The notes: a model not told the origin generated them from the sequence alone. A DNA stretch of 64,000 nucleotides from GCA-020343675 sp964462945 (GCA_964462945.1 CAYWZW010000021.1:1-64000), one strand, 5' to 3'; positions 8,182 through 17,996 are shown, numbered from the stretch's first letter. A program made the numbers and translations.

Positions 8182-8202
8182 ATACATAGTATATCTATGT
8201 AT
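8182..8202. promoter_or_regulatory. Putative PadR operator palindrome
   Basis: ATACATAG (8182-8189) and CTATGTAT (8195-8202) are perfect 8-bp inverted arms around TATAT. It sits about 40 bp upstream of padR and in the divergent interval with the gene at 8346. PadR proteins are known to bind AT-rich palindromes of the ATGT/ACAT type. Confidence 0.55.
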
Positions 8203-8345
8203 ATATCTGTCAACAATAAAAAAGACGTTTTCCCAAAAATATTTGCACCCCCCTTTTTGCGTGGGACTGCTTGACTTTTTCGCAGGAGCGGCTTACTCTC
8301 CAGCGTTGAAATAACCTTTGTCAATCCGTAAAGGAAGGTGCAGAA

Positions 8346-9356
8346 ATGAACCGAAGACAATTTATGGGCACGTCAATGGCTGCCACGGCAGGATTGGTGG
8401 CAAATCTAAGTAGCATTTCTCAGAGCAGTCAAAAGAAAAAGTCGAATATGAAGGTTGGTCTGTACAGCATTACGTTTCTTGGGATTTGGTATCGCGGAGA
8501 GGCTCTCACTTTGGAAGAGGTAATCAAACGAGCCAGGAAGTATAGTTATGAAGGAATTGAGATCGACGGAAAACGTCCTCACGGCAATCCGCTCGACTGG
8601 CCTGCAAAACGCTGCAAAGAGCTTCGCACTGTCGCCGACGCAGAAGGCATTGAAATCTTTGGAGTGGCAGCCAATAACGATTTTAGCAGTCCGATTCCAG
8701 AATACCGCGAGTGCCAGATTGCCTACGTTAAGGAACTCATTCGAATGACGGCAGATTTGGGCGCACGGACATTGCGAGTCTTCTTAGCGTGGCCGGGTGT
8801 GACGAAACATCCGCAAGTCGCACAATATGCCATCGCAAGGGATATCTGGAAATACACGCATGAGAAGTTCACCGAGGAGGAAACATGGGCCTGGTGCCGC
8901 GAAGGCATAGCAGAATGCGCACGATGTGCGGAGGATGCCGGCGTTACCTTGGCATTACAGAATCATGCTCCTGTTATTCGGGATTATCAAGATGTGCTGA
9001 AGATGGTGCACGAAGTCAATTCGCCCAGCCTGAAAGTCTCGTTGGATGCTCCGATTATGACAGACAAGAGTCCCGAAAGTATCCAGAGGGCAGCGAAAGC
9101 CGTCGGCGATTTGCAGGTGTTGTCCCATTTTGGTGGCGAATATGAAAAAGATGGCAAAATCAAAGGCGCAGCATTCTACAGGCCTTTCATTCGGGCAATG
9201 CACGACATTGGGTATTCTGGTTATCTAAGTTATGAATTATGCCATCCGCTGCCGGCTGTGAAGGGTCAAACAGTAGGTATCGATTACGCAGAAAAAAATG
9301 CACAATTGGCTCTTGAATTTATGCGAGGGCTCATTACTGAAGCCACAAAGGGATAA
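8346..9356 (+). CDS. Sugar phosphate isomerase/epimerase-like exported protein
   Basis: A 336-residue protein with a twin-arginine-like leader (MNRRQFMGTSMAATAG). The body is a xylose isomerase-like TIM barrel: GIEIDGKRPHG near residue 75, acidic and His residues in LALQNHAPV, SLDAPIM, LSHFGGEYEK and a final LSYELCHPL. These fit the metal-binding Glu/Asp/His set of the family. GGAAGGTG lies just upstream of the ATG. Such proteins are abundant in planctomycetes and are thought to act on uncommon sugars or inositols in the periplasm; the substrate is unknown. It is divergent from the PadR operon, with the PadR operator between them. Confidence 0.75.
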   Translation: MNRRQFMGTSMAATAGLVANLSSISQSSQKKKSNMKVGLYSITFLGIWYRGEALTLEEVIKRARKYSYEGIEIDGKRPHGNPLDWPAKRCKELRTVADAEGIEIFGVAANNDFSSPIPEYRECQIAYVKELIRMTADLGARTLRVFLAWPGVTKHPQVAQYAIARDIWKYTHEKFTEEETWAWCREGIAECARCAEDAGVTLALQNHAPVIRDYQDVLKMVHEVNSPSLKVSLDAPIMTDKSPESIQRAAKAVGDLQVLSHFGGEYEKDGKIKGAAFYRPFIRAMHDIGYSGYLSYELCHPLPAVKGQTVGIDYAEKNAQLALEFMRGLITEATKG

Positions 9357-9384
9357 AAATTGAAACATGAAAATGTCATTTTGT

Positions 9385-9525
9385 TTATGGACGCAAGGTT
9401 AGTGGGGCGTCGCCTTCGGGGACGGCGCCGCAGGTGAAGACGACATTGGGCACGTGGCCGATGGTGGATAGGTCAGGGGCGGATAATCGAAACTGTTGTG
9501 AATCAAACCGCATTCGCCCGGCGCA
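9385..9525 (-). pseudogene. Possible GH130 (mannoside phosphorylase) remnant
   Basis: An open stretch of 46 codons between stops on the minus strand contains LSTIGHVPNVVFTCGAVPEGD. GxVPNVVFxxGAV is a hallmark near the C-terminus of glycoside hydrolase family 130 phosphorylases. No start codon with a ribosome site and no upstream catalytic domain remain, so this is a fragment. The call rests on one short motif. Confidence 0.4.
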
Positions 9526-9596
9526 TCATCTTGGAGATGTATGGCTATCTGTTTGTCTTAACTTCCATCTGACCTGGTTCTCATCCACGCATTCAC

Positions 9597-11243
9597 TCAT
9601 CCGCTCATCGACGTCTTTTTCACTTCTTCTTTGATCCGTTGGATATGTCCCCGGCCCAGGCCTTTGACCTCGCAGCCAAGCTCGATGTACCGGCGGATTC
9701 TCTCATCGTCCAATATGCCAAAGCAATCAATCACCGCAAGCGGTGCGCCTGCCCATTCGACTATTCTTGCCGGATCCAGTTCCAGATAGGGCGCATGCGG
9801 CACGGCTAATATGACCGCCTGCGCGCCGGCCAGTGCCTCGGCCAGGTCGCTCTGAACCCGGATATTCACCAGGTCGTCCTGATTCTCGAAGAACCTCGCC
9901 CAGGAATGTCCCGGAGCCGGGTACGTCTGCTGCTGTTGAAGCTCGGGCCAGGATTCGAGATAGGGGTCATGCACCCGCATTTCGGCGCCCATCTCAGTGA
10001 GCTTGCGAACGACGATTTCCGAGCCGCTGTAGCGCGTATCGGCCACATCCTGCCGATAGCTTGCTCCGCACAGCAGGACGGTCGCGCCGGCGACCTGCCG
10101 GCCCATACTTTCAAGAGCGTCCTGGGTCAGCGTGGCCACGTGCAGGCCGCGTGTGTCGTTGATGTCGATGGCCATCGTTGACATTTTGAATATGTTGTCG
10201 TCGAAACCGAGAATATGCTTGTACGCCCAGTACCCAAGGCCACCATCTTTCGGCAAGCAGTATCCGCCGATACCGGGGCCCGGAAAGATGATGTTGCTGT
10301 GAGTGGGCCGGACCTTGATCGCCTTGATCACTTTGATCAGATCCACGCCGTTGCGCTCGGCGAACAAGCTCCATTCATCGAGAAATGCCAGCATGGTGGC
10401 GCGGAAGGAGTTCTCGACGATCTTCGTCGTCTCCGACTCGATCGGACGATCCATCACGGTCAGCGGGAATTCTTCGGTGTTCAGCACCTCTGTCAGGAAC
10501 TTTTCGACGCGGTCCCTCGCCTGGCTGGTGCAGCCGGAGCAGACCCGCCAGAAGTCCCGGATCGATGCAACGTACTGGCGGCCCGGCATGACGCGCTCGA
10601 AGCTGTGCGCCAGCAGCGGCTCCGACGGTATGCCCCGTGCGGCGAACGCCCTCTTTAAGATTGGCCAGGCAACAAATTCGGTTGTCCCGGGCGCCACGGT
10701 CGTCTCAATCAGCGTCAGGCAGTCCGGCGGGACCTTCTCGCCAATGGTCTTGATCGTCGCTTCGAGGGCCCCCATCTCCGCTTCGCCCGTCCGCATGTTG
10801 CCGAGGTCGTGTTTCGCATAATCGCACTGGACGTCAACAACCACGCAGTCCGCCAGTTGGAGGCAATCGCTGTTGCAGGTGCCGATGAGCGTTTTTTTCT
10901 CGATCACGCAACGGGCAATCATCGGCTCGACCTCGGGGTCCTCGGCCTTGACCGGCGATACGCCCCGATTCAGCAGCGGGATTTTCCAGTAGCTGCGGGC
11001 GCTGGGCCGCTGGCAGCCGATGACAAACTTGCCGGGTCTGCCGCTTTTCTTATCGACGGTATCGGCAATGATAGCCGCCATGACGGCGCCGACAAAGCCG
11101 ACGCCCATAACTACGACGATTTCCTTGCCCTCTTTACGTGCCGCCTCCACCAGTGATTCGACGCGATTGAACTCCGCCGCGTACTGCTCCCGGTCAGGGA
11201 TGGCGAATCTCTCCCCCGCCGGACTTATTGAGTAATCAGTCAT
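9597..11243 (-). CDS. Nucleotide-sugar dehydrogenase (UDP-Glc/GDP-Man DH family)
   Basis: A 548-residue enzyme of the family that oxidises the C6 of NDP-sugars to uronic acids with two NAD+. The NAD-binding motif VVMGVGFVGAVMA is at about residues 44-56, ETTVAPGTTEFV marks the central part, and the catalytic cysteine lies in GPGIGGYCLPKDGG at about residue 330. The C-terminal domain has VLLCGASYRQDVADTR and a DPYLESW segment. It is somewhat longer than typical UDP-glucose dehydrogenases (about 430-450 residues) because of an N-terminal extension and insertions in the NAD domain. It likely feeds surface polysaccharide synthesis, but no glycosyltransferases are adjacent, so the sugar is unknown. 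Confidence 0.82.
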   Translation of the reverse strand: MTDYSISPAGERFAIPDREQYAAEFNRVESLVEAARKEGKEIVVVMGVGFVGAVMAAIIADTVDKKSGRPGKFVIGCQRPSARSYWKIPLLNRGVSPVKAEDPEVEPMIARCVIEKKTLIGTCNSDCLQLADCVVVDVQCDYAKHDLGNMRTGEAEMGALEATIKTIGEKVPPDCLTLIETTVAPGTTEFVAWPILKRAFAARGIPSEPLLAHSFERVMPGRQYVASIRDFWRVCSGCTSQARDRVEKFLTEVLNTEEFPLTVMDRPIESETTKIVENSFRATMLAFLDEWSLFAERNGVDLIKVIKAIKVRPTHSNIIFPGPGIGGYCLPKDGGLGYWAYKHILGFDDNIFKMSTMAIDINDTRGLHVATLTQDALESMGRQVAGATVLLCGASYRQDVADTRYSGSEIVVRKLTEMGAEMRVHDPYLESWPELQQQQTYPAPGHSWARFFENQDDLVNIRVQSDLAEALAGAQAVILAVPHAPYLELDPARIVEWAGAPLAVIDCFGILDDERIRRYIELGCEVKGLGRGHIQRIKEEVKKTSMSG

Positions 11244-11595
11244 TCTCTGCGCCCCTTGTCAAAGCTTTAATTCTTGTTCTCTATCGTGCCTCCGCTGCGC
11301 GAGAACCCGCCCCAGGGAAAATGTCATGCAGTGTGTTTGCTTTTCTCCATATCGCACAGGCAACCATATCTCGAACGAAGCGAAGGCACGCCACACAGTG
11401 CCGCCGGAAGTTTACCAGCAATCTTGCATATATCAAGTCTTTTCTATGTACCGGCAGTCCGGCCGTACCCAACTCCTACGCCATATTCTCTTGAATTAAC
11501 GGCACAGAAATGATACAATTTCTTCTGAGTCCTCGGCGCATGTTTTATATCGATACTTCCGAAACCGGCTCTGTGGCAGGGTTGGAGGGTAAGAT

Positions 11596-13854
11596 ATGGA
11601 GAAAAGCTGCATGGCAAGCATGGCCGCTGTGTATCTGGCCCTGGCGATTTGCAGCGCCGTCCCGGCCGGAGACGCTGCGCTCGAATATCCATGCTATCTG
11701 GTCGATGCGTACGACGCCGATGAGAGTTGCTGGACGGGCATGGATGCCGACGGACAATACGAAGGACCGATTCGGGTTGTCCCGGAGCTGTGGCTTGTCG
11801 GACCTCCCCTGTCGGAGAAGTCGGGGGTCACGCTGCCTCCGGACCACTGGGTCGAAGTGCAGTTTCGCGGGCCCATAGTGGACGGCCCGGGTGACGATAT
11901 AGTACTCACTGAGCTGGGGCCGGTGAGCGAGCAAGCTCGTATCTTCATTACGGACGGCGCCGGCGAGGAATACCTGCTCGGCATGGCGACCTCCGGAAGT
12001 ATCGGCGGAGGCGTGGATCCGACATGGATCGGTTTTGACATCGCCGGTATTCCTTTTCCGTTTGTACCCCGCGCGGTGAGGATCATCGGAATAGACACCG
12101 GAGGAGAAGCGCCCGGATTCGATGTAGGGAACGTGCGTGCGAGGATATCCACCGATTGTGGAAATGTCGCCTGCAATCCGATTCCCGTCGATAGCGCCAG
12201 GAATGTACCGACGGATGCGGTCCTGAGCTGGTCGCCGGGACGTTCCGCAGAAAGACACAGGGTCTATTTCGGTACGGACATTAGTGATGTAGAGCTGGGT
12301 GCATCTGCGGCGAGCGAGCCTCCACAACCGCAGGATGCCAACACGTTCGATCCCACCGGCCTCGAACTGGCCAAGACTTACTATTGGCGGGTCGATGAGG
12401 TCAACGACCCCTGCACGTGGTCCGGCAACATCTGGAGCTTCACGACAACCGACCATCTCGTCGTTGACGATTTTGAGGGGTACAACTCGCTTGACCGGAA
12501 CGATCCCGACAGGAACTGGCTGCACGATACGTGGACAGGTGCCGGCGTGTACCTTTGGACGGACCTGACGCATGGGTGCAGCAGGAAATCGATGGGGTTC
12601 CCCTACTGGTATTATCGAACGACTGTATATTCTGAGGCGATTCGCAGGTTCGGCCCGCCGCAGGATTGGGCAGCAGCCGGCGCCAAGGTATTGGAACTGT
12701 TCTTCTACGGCCGGGAAGACAACGGCACGGGCCAAATGTACCTTGCTCTGAACGACGGAAATGCTGAGATACTCGTACTTTACCCCGGCGACGCCAACGA
12801 CATCAGAAAAGAAACGTGGCAGAGCTGGAGAATCGAGCTGCAGGGGTTGAGCGCCATAGACCTCAGCCACATCGCCAGTATCGCCATTGGGTTCTGCGCC
12901 GAGGTGAACGACCCCTATGGCAGCGGCAGCGGCACCGTTTACTTCGACGATATAAAGCTGTATTCATCCAGATGCCTCGAAGAGAACAGGCCGGCTGCCG
13001 ATTTCAACGCCGATTGCCTGGTCAACTTCAGAGACCTTCAAGAAATAGCACTGAGTTGGCTCGATAGCGGGTACAACGTTTACCCGGTAAAAGCTCCCAA
13101 GGCACCGCTGGCCTGGTACAAATTCGATGGAGACACCGACGACAGCGCCGGCGGCGCGCACGGCCAACCTCACGGCAGCCCGAGCTATGCCCAGGGCATT
13201 TACGGCCAGGCAATCCGCTTCGACGGCCACAAAGACACCGTGGAGATTACCAGCGCAGCCAATTTGTTTTTACAGGTTACCAACGGAATAACCGTCGCTT
13301 TCTGGCAATACGGCGCAGACTCGCCCCACCATACCGATACCCTCTGCTGTTCAAACTACATTTACGGCATCGATGCCCCGGCGATAGCCATTAACCTTGG
13401 CTGCTGGAAGCAACCCGGCAAATACAACTGGGACTGCGGCCAGCCCTGGTCTTTCGACGGCCGGCTCAGCGGAGACCACCGGTACAGGAGCGAGTGGTCG
13501 GGCCGGTGGAACCACTGGGCGTTCACAAAAGACGCCCAGACAGGGGAAATGCAGGTTTTCCTCAATGGGAACCTTTACGCCAGCCGTAGCGGCGCCCGCT
13601 CGCCCATCTCAGGAATCACTTCGTTTGAAATCGGCTCCGGCTGGTACGGGGGTTATGACGGCCTGATCGACGACTTCCGCATCTACGATTACGCCCTCTC
13701 GCAGCCCGAAATCGCCTACGCTGCAACCCATGGCACAGGTATTTTCGACCAGCCGCTCATCGTACCCGCCGACCTGGACAATGACAACCGTATCGGCTTC
13801 TCGGACTTTGCCCTGTTGGCCGAGCACTGGCTCGAAAACCAGCTCTGGCCCTAA
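11596..13854 (+). CDS. Secreted modular protein with LamG and dockerin-like ends
   Basis: A 752-residue protein with a signal peptide (residues 1-28). In order: an N-terminal beta domain; a fibronectin-like module ending YYWRVDEVNDPCTWSG (~270); a jelly-roll-like module starting LVVDDFEGYNSL (~290-460); an internal calcium-loop-like repeat (ADFNADCLVNFRDLQEIALS); a LamG/concanavalin-like domain (LAWYKFDGDTDDSAG, ~510-710); and a C-terminal dockerin-like segment (DLDNDNRIGFSDFALLAEHW). GGAGGG precedes the ATG. The protein is probably exported and attached to the surface or bound to polysaccharide. The YYWRVDEVND and VVDDFE modules recur in the protein at 32870. No catalytic domain is recognised. 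Confidence 0.75.
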   Translation: MEKSCMASMAAVYLALAICSAVPAGDAALEYPCYLVDAYDADESCWTGMDADGQYEGPIRVVPELWLVGPPLSEKSGVTLPPDHWVEVQFRGPIVDGPGDDIVLTELGPVSEQARIFITDGAGEEYLLGMATSGSIGGGVDPTWIGFDIAGIPFPFVPRAVRIIGIDTGGEAPGFDVGNVRARISTDCGNVACNPIPVDSARNVPTDAVLSWSPGRSAERHRVYFGTDISDVELGASAASEPPQPQDANTFDPTGLELAKTYYWRVDEVNDPCTWSGNIWSFTTTDHLVVDDFEGYNSLDRNDPDRNWLHDTWTGAGVYLWTDLTHGCSRKSMGFPYWYYRTTVYSEAIRRFGPPQDWAAAGAKVLELFFYGREDNGTGQMYLALNDGNAEILVLYPGDANDIRKETWQSWRIELQGLSAIDLSHIASIAIGFCAEVNDPYGSGSGTVYFDDIKLYSSRCLEENRPAADFNADCLVNFRDLQEIALSWLDSGYNVYPVKAPKAPLAWYKFDGDTDDSAGGAHGQPHGSPSYAQGIYGQAIRFDGHKDTVEITSAANLFLQVTNGITVAFWQYGADSPHHTDTLCCSNYIYGIDAPAIAINLGCWKQPGKYNWDCGQPWSFDGRLSGDHRYRSEWSGRWNHWAFTKDAQTGEMQVFLNGNLYASRSGARSPISGITSFEIGSGWYGGYDGLIDDFRIYDYALSQPEIAYAATHGTGIFDQPLIVPADLDNDNRIGFSDFALLAEHWLENQLWP

Positions 13855-14064
13855 TCACCCGCCGCAAGCCAGGACCAAGCATAGCCCAGGGCAATCTCAG
13901 CAGGCGAATGAAGTGCCCGCTCCCACTCACGGCTGAAAACGTGTAATTTTCTTCAAATTCGGGACTTATACGAGGTTTTGTGGCAAATATTGGGAAACTC
14001 GGAGTATGTTTTCGCCGATATCTTCTCATCATAAAACAAATTCAGTAATTCGTGAGTTTTTTTC

Positions 14065-14093
14065 TTGACCGTTCTTTGAGAATGCTCTACGAT
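14065..14093 (+). promoter_or_regulatory. Strong promoter upstream of rny leader
   Basis: TTGACC (14065-14070), exactly 17 nt, TACGAT (14088-14093). Transcription should start near 14100, almost 500 nt before the rny start codon. Confidence 0.55.
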
Positions 14094-14099
14094 AAAAAA

Positions 14100-14598
14100 C
14101 GTAGGCAACTGATGATAAATGAGATTGTGGGTCGTCCCGTGCTTTCTTTAATGACTTGCTGTTACCTCGGTAAAGGGACGAACAATGGAGAAAAGGCATC
14201 TAAGCCCTTTCTCAGAAGGTAGTTAAGTTGCAAAGACACTTTCGGCTCCGTTCATAGGCCGAGAAGAAGAAACTCAGTTTCGGACCTTCAGTGCGGTGAA
14301 GAAAGTGGGTTCAGTGTGAGACGAAATCTGCTTGATAAAGCGTTCGCTTACCCGCGAGGGAGTGTTAGTGTTGGGCAAAGAATCAGCTAATTTTGGCAAG
14401 AGAATCGACCTGTTGATGTCAAAAATGCCTCCGTTGGGAGAGATTTTGGCGACAGATAGCTGATTTTGCGCTCGGGCGAAAAGGATTTCGTAGTTCATAG
14501 CCACTTCTTTGTAGCTTTCCTGCCTGGAAACCCGCGATCTGTTCTATTGAGCGACGTTTGAATAACTCTATGAGAACCACAAGGGAAAGGTAGGAACT
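14100..14598 (+). other. Long structured leader or ncRNA before rny
   Basis: About 500 nt between a good promoter and rny. Hairpins visible: arms at 14188-14196 and 14205-14213 (8 of 9 pairs), a TCGGC/GCCGA stem around 14244-14260, and CTTCA/TGAAG at 14286-14290 and 14297-14301. One frame (14185-14463) reads like protein but has two in-frame stops (14224-14226 and 14317-14319), so it is either a decayed gene or chance. It could be a long rny leader with autoregulation or a separate RNA; I could not match it to 6S, tmRNA, SRP or RNase P RNA. Confidence 0.35.
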
Positions 14599-16179
14599 AT
14601 GACTGTCGCACTGGCGCAAATTGGCCTGCCAGCCGTCGTCTTCACGATCATCGCCTTCCTTCTGGGCATAGGTTTGACTGCCATTGTTTACCAGATGGTC
14701 GCCAGAGCGAAGGCTAAGACCTTCAAACAGGACCTGGAACGACAGGTTGAAGGGGCCAAAAGAGAAGCTGAGAACATAATTAAATCCGCCCAGATTGACG
14801 CCGCGGCGGAAACAATCAAGCGAAGGGAGCAATTCAACACCGAGGCCAATAAAATCCGTGGCGAGCTGCACGAGAACGAGCTGCGGCTGAGCAAGCGCGA
14901 GGATGGGCTCGACCGCCAGGCCGACCTCCTCCAGCAGCGGGAAAAGACGCTAAAACAGCAACAGCAGGAGATCGATAAAAGGGTGCAGAACGTCGGCCTC
15001 AAGGAAAAGCAGATTTCCGTCCTGCTGGCACAGCAGAAAAACCAACTGCTTAAAATTACGGCTATGGACATCACGGAAGCCAAGGATCTGCTCTTGAAAC
15101 GGCTCGAAGATGAGTGCGAACACGAGATGTCCGCCCTGATTCAACGCAAGCTGGAAGAAACCACTGAGATCGCCGCCGAGAAAAGCCGGGAAATCATCAG
15201 CTCCGCCATTCAACGCTACGCCGCGGAGCACACCTGTGAGGCCACCGTCTCGACCGTCGAGATACCCAACGACGACATGAAGGGCAGAATTATCGGCAGA
15301 GAGGGACGCAACATTCGGGCGTTTGAAAAGGCGACCGGCGTGGACGTCATCGTCGATGACACGCCCGGCATGATCGTCGTCAGCGGCTTCAATCCCGTCC
15401 GACGTGAGGTCGCCCGCCTTTCGATGGAAAGGCTTATACAAGACGGACGAATTCATCCCTCCCGAATCGAAGAGCTTGTCGCCCAGACCAAAAAAGACGT
15501 CAACGTCAAGCTGCTGCAGCTTGGCAAAGACGCCTCCGTCGAGACCAACGTCAGGGGGTTGAACAACAAGGTCCTGAGCTTGATAGGCGCCTTGAGTTAT
15601 AGGACCAGTTATGGCCAGAACGTTCTTCGCCACAGCGTCGAGGTCGCATTCCTGGCTCAGGTCATGGCCGATGAGCTTGGCCTGGACGGCTCGATCGCAA
15701 GACGCGCCGGTTTGCTGCACGACATCGGCAAGGCCATCGATCACGATGTCGAAGGCAACCACCCGACAATAGGCGCCAATTTTCTCAAGCGTTTCAGCGA
15801 GCCGCCTATTATCTTGAATGCCGTCGCCGGACATCATGGGGATGTTCCGCCGGATAATCCTTATACGCCCCTGATTGCCGCCGCCGATGCGATTAGCGCT
15901 TCGCGTCCCGGCGCCCGGAGGGAAACGCTCGAGCGGTATATCAAGCGGCTGGAAAATCTCGAGGAGATTGCCAACAGCTTCAAGGGCGTCGAGAACGCTT
16001 ATGCGATTCAGGCCGGGCGCGAAATCCGCGTCATTGTATCCGCCGACCAGGTGGACGACGAGGCGGCCGTGAAAATTGCACGCGATATCGCCAAGAAAGT
16101 TGAAAACGAAATGACCTATCCCGGCGAAATCCAGATCACGCTGTTGCGAGAAGTCCGCTGTATCGAATATGCGCGATAG
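14599..16179 (+). CDS. rny: Ribonuclease Y
   Basis: A 526-residue protein, the usual length. One N-terminal membrane anchor (residues ~10-35), a long coiled coil (~40-200), a KH domain (residues ~215-275, with GRIIGREGRNIRAFE), and an HD domain with RHSVEVAFLAQ and LLHDIGKAIDHD around residues 340-385. RNase Y is a membrane-bound endoribonuclease that initiates mRNA decay. AAGGTAGG precedes the ATG. It is followed 50 bp later by ymdB, the usual partner. The 500-nt leader may allow control of its own message. Confidence 0.95.
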   Translation: MTVALAQIGLPAVVFTIIAFLLGIGLTAIVYQMVARAKAKTFKQDLERQVEGAKREAENIIKSAQIDAAAETIKRREQFNTEANKIRGELHENELRLSKREDGLDRQADLLQQREKTLKQQQQEIDKRVQNVGLKEKQISVLLAQQKNQLLKITAMDITEAKDLLLKRLEDECEHEMSALIQRKLEETTEIAAEKSREIISSAIQRYAAEHTCEATVSTVEIPNDDMKGRIIGREGRNIRAFEKATGVDVIVDDTPGMIVVSGFNPVRREVARLSMERLIQDGRIHPSRIEELVAQTKKDVNVKLLQLGKDASVETNVRGLNNKVLSLIGALSYRTSYGQNVLRHSVEVAFLAQVMADELGLDGSIARRAGLLHDIGKAIDHDVEGNHPTIGANFLKRFSEPPIILNAVAGHHGDVPPDNPYTPLIAAADAISASRPGARRETLERYIKRLENLEEIANSFKGVENAYAIQAGREIRVIVSADQVDDEAAVKIARDIAKKVENEMTYPGEIQITLLREVRCIEYAR

Positions 16180-16229
16180 GGAACCGTGAATCACCGGTCG
16201 CATGTTGAGCGACTTGCTAAATACGAATT

Positions 16230-17081
16230 ATGAAACTGAATATTCTTTGCATTGGTGACATTGTCGGGCGGCCCGGCAGACGGATCATTGCCGACAAGCT
16301 CAAGCCCCTGGTCAAGGAGCTTGACATCGATTGCGTCATAGCCAACGCGGAAAACGCCGCAGGCGGCTCCGGCCTGACGCCGCAAATCTACGACAAGCTG
16401 CTGCGGTACGGCGTAAACCTGATTACCTTGGGCGACCACACGTACCGAAAAAGGGACATCATCACGACCCTGGAAACGGCGGACAATATCGTCCGGCCGG
16501 CAAATTTCTCCAAGAGCGCCGCCGGAAGAGGCTCGGCCATTTACAGGACCGGCAAAGGGCCGACTGTCGCCGTCGTCGCTCTGATCGGGCGCCTTTTTAT
16601 GAAGCCCGGCGATTGTCCCTACAATACGATTGACGTAATCCTGCCGCAGCTCAAGCAGAAGGCCGATGTCATCGTCGTTGACTTTCACGCTGAAGCCACC
16701 AGCGAAAAGATCGCGATGGGTTACCATCTGGACGGCCGCGCTGGCTTGGTCTTCGGCACGCACACGCACGTGGTCACCGCCGATGAGAGAATCCTGCCTA
16801 AAGGCACGGCGTATATCACCGATGTCGGCATGACCGGCGCACACGATTCCGTGCTCGGCCGGGGCGTCGAGAGCGTCCTGAAATCATTCAGGACGCAGAT
16901 GCCGTTTCCCTTTGAGATCGCCACCGGCGACGTGAGAATGAACGGCGTCCTGGCCACCATTGACAGCAACACAAAGAAGGCCGAACGCATCGAGCGCATC
17001 CGAGTCGATGCCGAGACCGAAGACGCCACAACCTACGACAGCGACGACGGCAAGCCCGAATACTTCAACAATAACTTCTAA
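16230..17081 (+). CDS. ymdB: YmdB family metallophosphoesterase
   Basis: A 283-residue protein of the TIGR00282/YmdB family. Motifs: ILCIGDIVGRPGR at the N-terminus, IANAENAAGG (~35), TLGDHTY (~62), VDFHAEATSEK (~155) and GTHTHVVTADE (~180), which together supply the di-metal site. In Bacillus the protein is a 2',3'-cyclic nucleotide phosphodiesterase that interacts with RNase Y and affects biofilm gene expression. It lies directly downstream of rny. No Shine-Dalgarno sequence is evident before the ATG. Confidence 0.9.
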   Translation: MKLNILCIGDIVGRPGRRIIADKLKPLVKELDIDCVIANAENAAGGSGLTPQIYDKLLRYGVNLITLGDHTYRKRDIITTLETADNIVRPANFSKSAAGRGSAIYRTGKGPTVAVVALIGRLFMKPGDCPYNTIDVILPQLKQKADVIVVDFHAEATSEKIAMGYHLDGRAGLVFGTHTHVVTADERILPKGTAYITDVGMTGAHDSVLGRGVESVLKSFRTQMPFPFEIATGDVRMNGVLATIDSNTKKAERIERIRVDAETEDATTYDSDDGKPEYFNNNF

Positions 17082-17320
17082 TTGCGTGGGAGCGTGGGAG
17101 CGAATAGCCTGTTTTTCTTGCTGCTCTCGGCCCCTTTTCGCATAGAATCAAATCTTTGATCAGTCCGGATCAGTAAACAGTAGCTCTTGGCAAGTGGTAG
17201 TTCGACAATGACTTCGAAAGGTGAGCACCTATTTCCGGAATCAAACAAAGCCCGGTATGGCGAAGCCGCATCTATCGCCCTGTGCTATGTCTCGGCTTTG
17301 AGTGCGGCGATGAAAGTGTG

Positions 17321-17542
17321 CTATTTGACCTCAAATAGACATTTATCCACTCTTGCAAACGGTCTGCCCTGTGCTGCCAGTTCCATTGATATTGCGATGC
17401 CGTGAAGAATTATCGCCAATTCTCTGCGTGGGTCTGGCTCTGCCTCGTTTCTTACATTCCGTAAGCTTAATCTTCGTCTGACTTCCGGATAAACATCTTC
17501 GTCCCATACTTGTTGCGACGCTTCTTTTGTATCATCGGTCAT
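17321..17542 (-). CDS. Small hypothetical protein
   Basis: A 73-residue charged protein (MTDDTKEASQQVWDEDVYPE start) with no family I recognise. AAGGTG 7 nt upstream of the ATG at 17542 supports translation. It contains a weakly hydrophobic segment (LAIILHGIAISMELAAQGRP) but no clear membrane helix. It stands alone between ymdB and a repeat-rich region. Confidence 0.45.
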   Translation of the reverse strand: MTDDTKEASQQVWDEDVYPEVRRRLSLRNVRNEAEPDPRRELAIILHGIAISMELAAQGRPFARVDKCLFEVK

Positions 17543-17996
17543 TAATCACCTTTTTCCTCGCACTACACCGCAAAAAAGGTCGTTAACAATGTTTCTCCGC
17601 TGCTATTCCTATCCCTTCCCATTCCGTCTTCGCGCCCGGCTTCACACAATTGGATTCCTGTTCCTCGCCGATGTCACTGCCCGCCACTCCGGACCATATA
17701 TGAGTCTCTACATCAAAAAACGTTCTCTCGTATTCCTCGGCGAGACGCTTGGCTGCGGAGGGGAATCGTCACTAATTTGAAACCAGACTTCTCCACTCCG
17801 GCCCGCCTTCGGCGGCCCTCCGGTCGAAGTGACAGCGGAAACGTGGGCTGCTTACTTATGAGCTTGTGGTCCATGAAGGTATCGTCTCGTGAATGATGTA
17901 TGGCGCCCGGATGCTTCGGCTTGCCGCAGCATGACAAATTTATGGCGGTCTCTCTGTGTGCTCTGCGGCAGTCTTGCAGGTCTTTGGGCAAAATGA
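17543..17996. other. Repeat-containing intergenic region
   Basis: No convincing gene. The segment at 17906-17936 is, on the minus strand, TGTCATGCTGCGGCAAGCCG followed by AAGCATCCGGG, matching a dispersed repeat also at 28891-28922. The segment at 17780-17830 is a second repeat type (minus strand GTCACTTCGACCGGAGGGCC). Both look like non-coding dispersed repeats. Confidence 0.5.
17906..17936 (-). repeat. Dispersed repeat GTCATGCTG..GAAGCATCCGGG
   Basis: Minus-strand sequence closely related to 28891-28922 on the plus strand. Both start TGTCATGCTG and end GAAGCATCCGGG, with a variable GC-rich middle. Confidence 0.6.

Noticed and set aside
14185..14463. Open reading frame in the rny leader
   Set aside because: Two in-frame stops (TAA, TGA) and no recognised homologue; kept only as a possible decayed frame.
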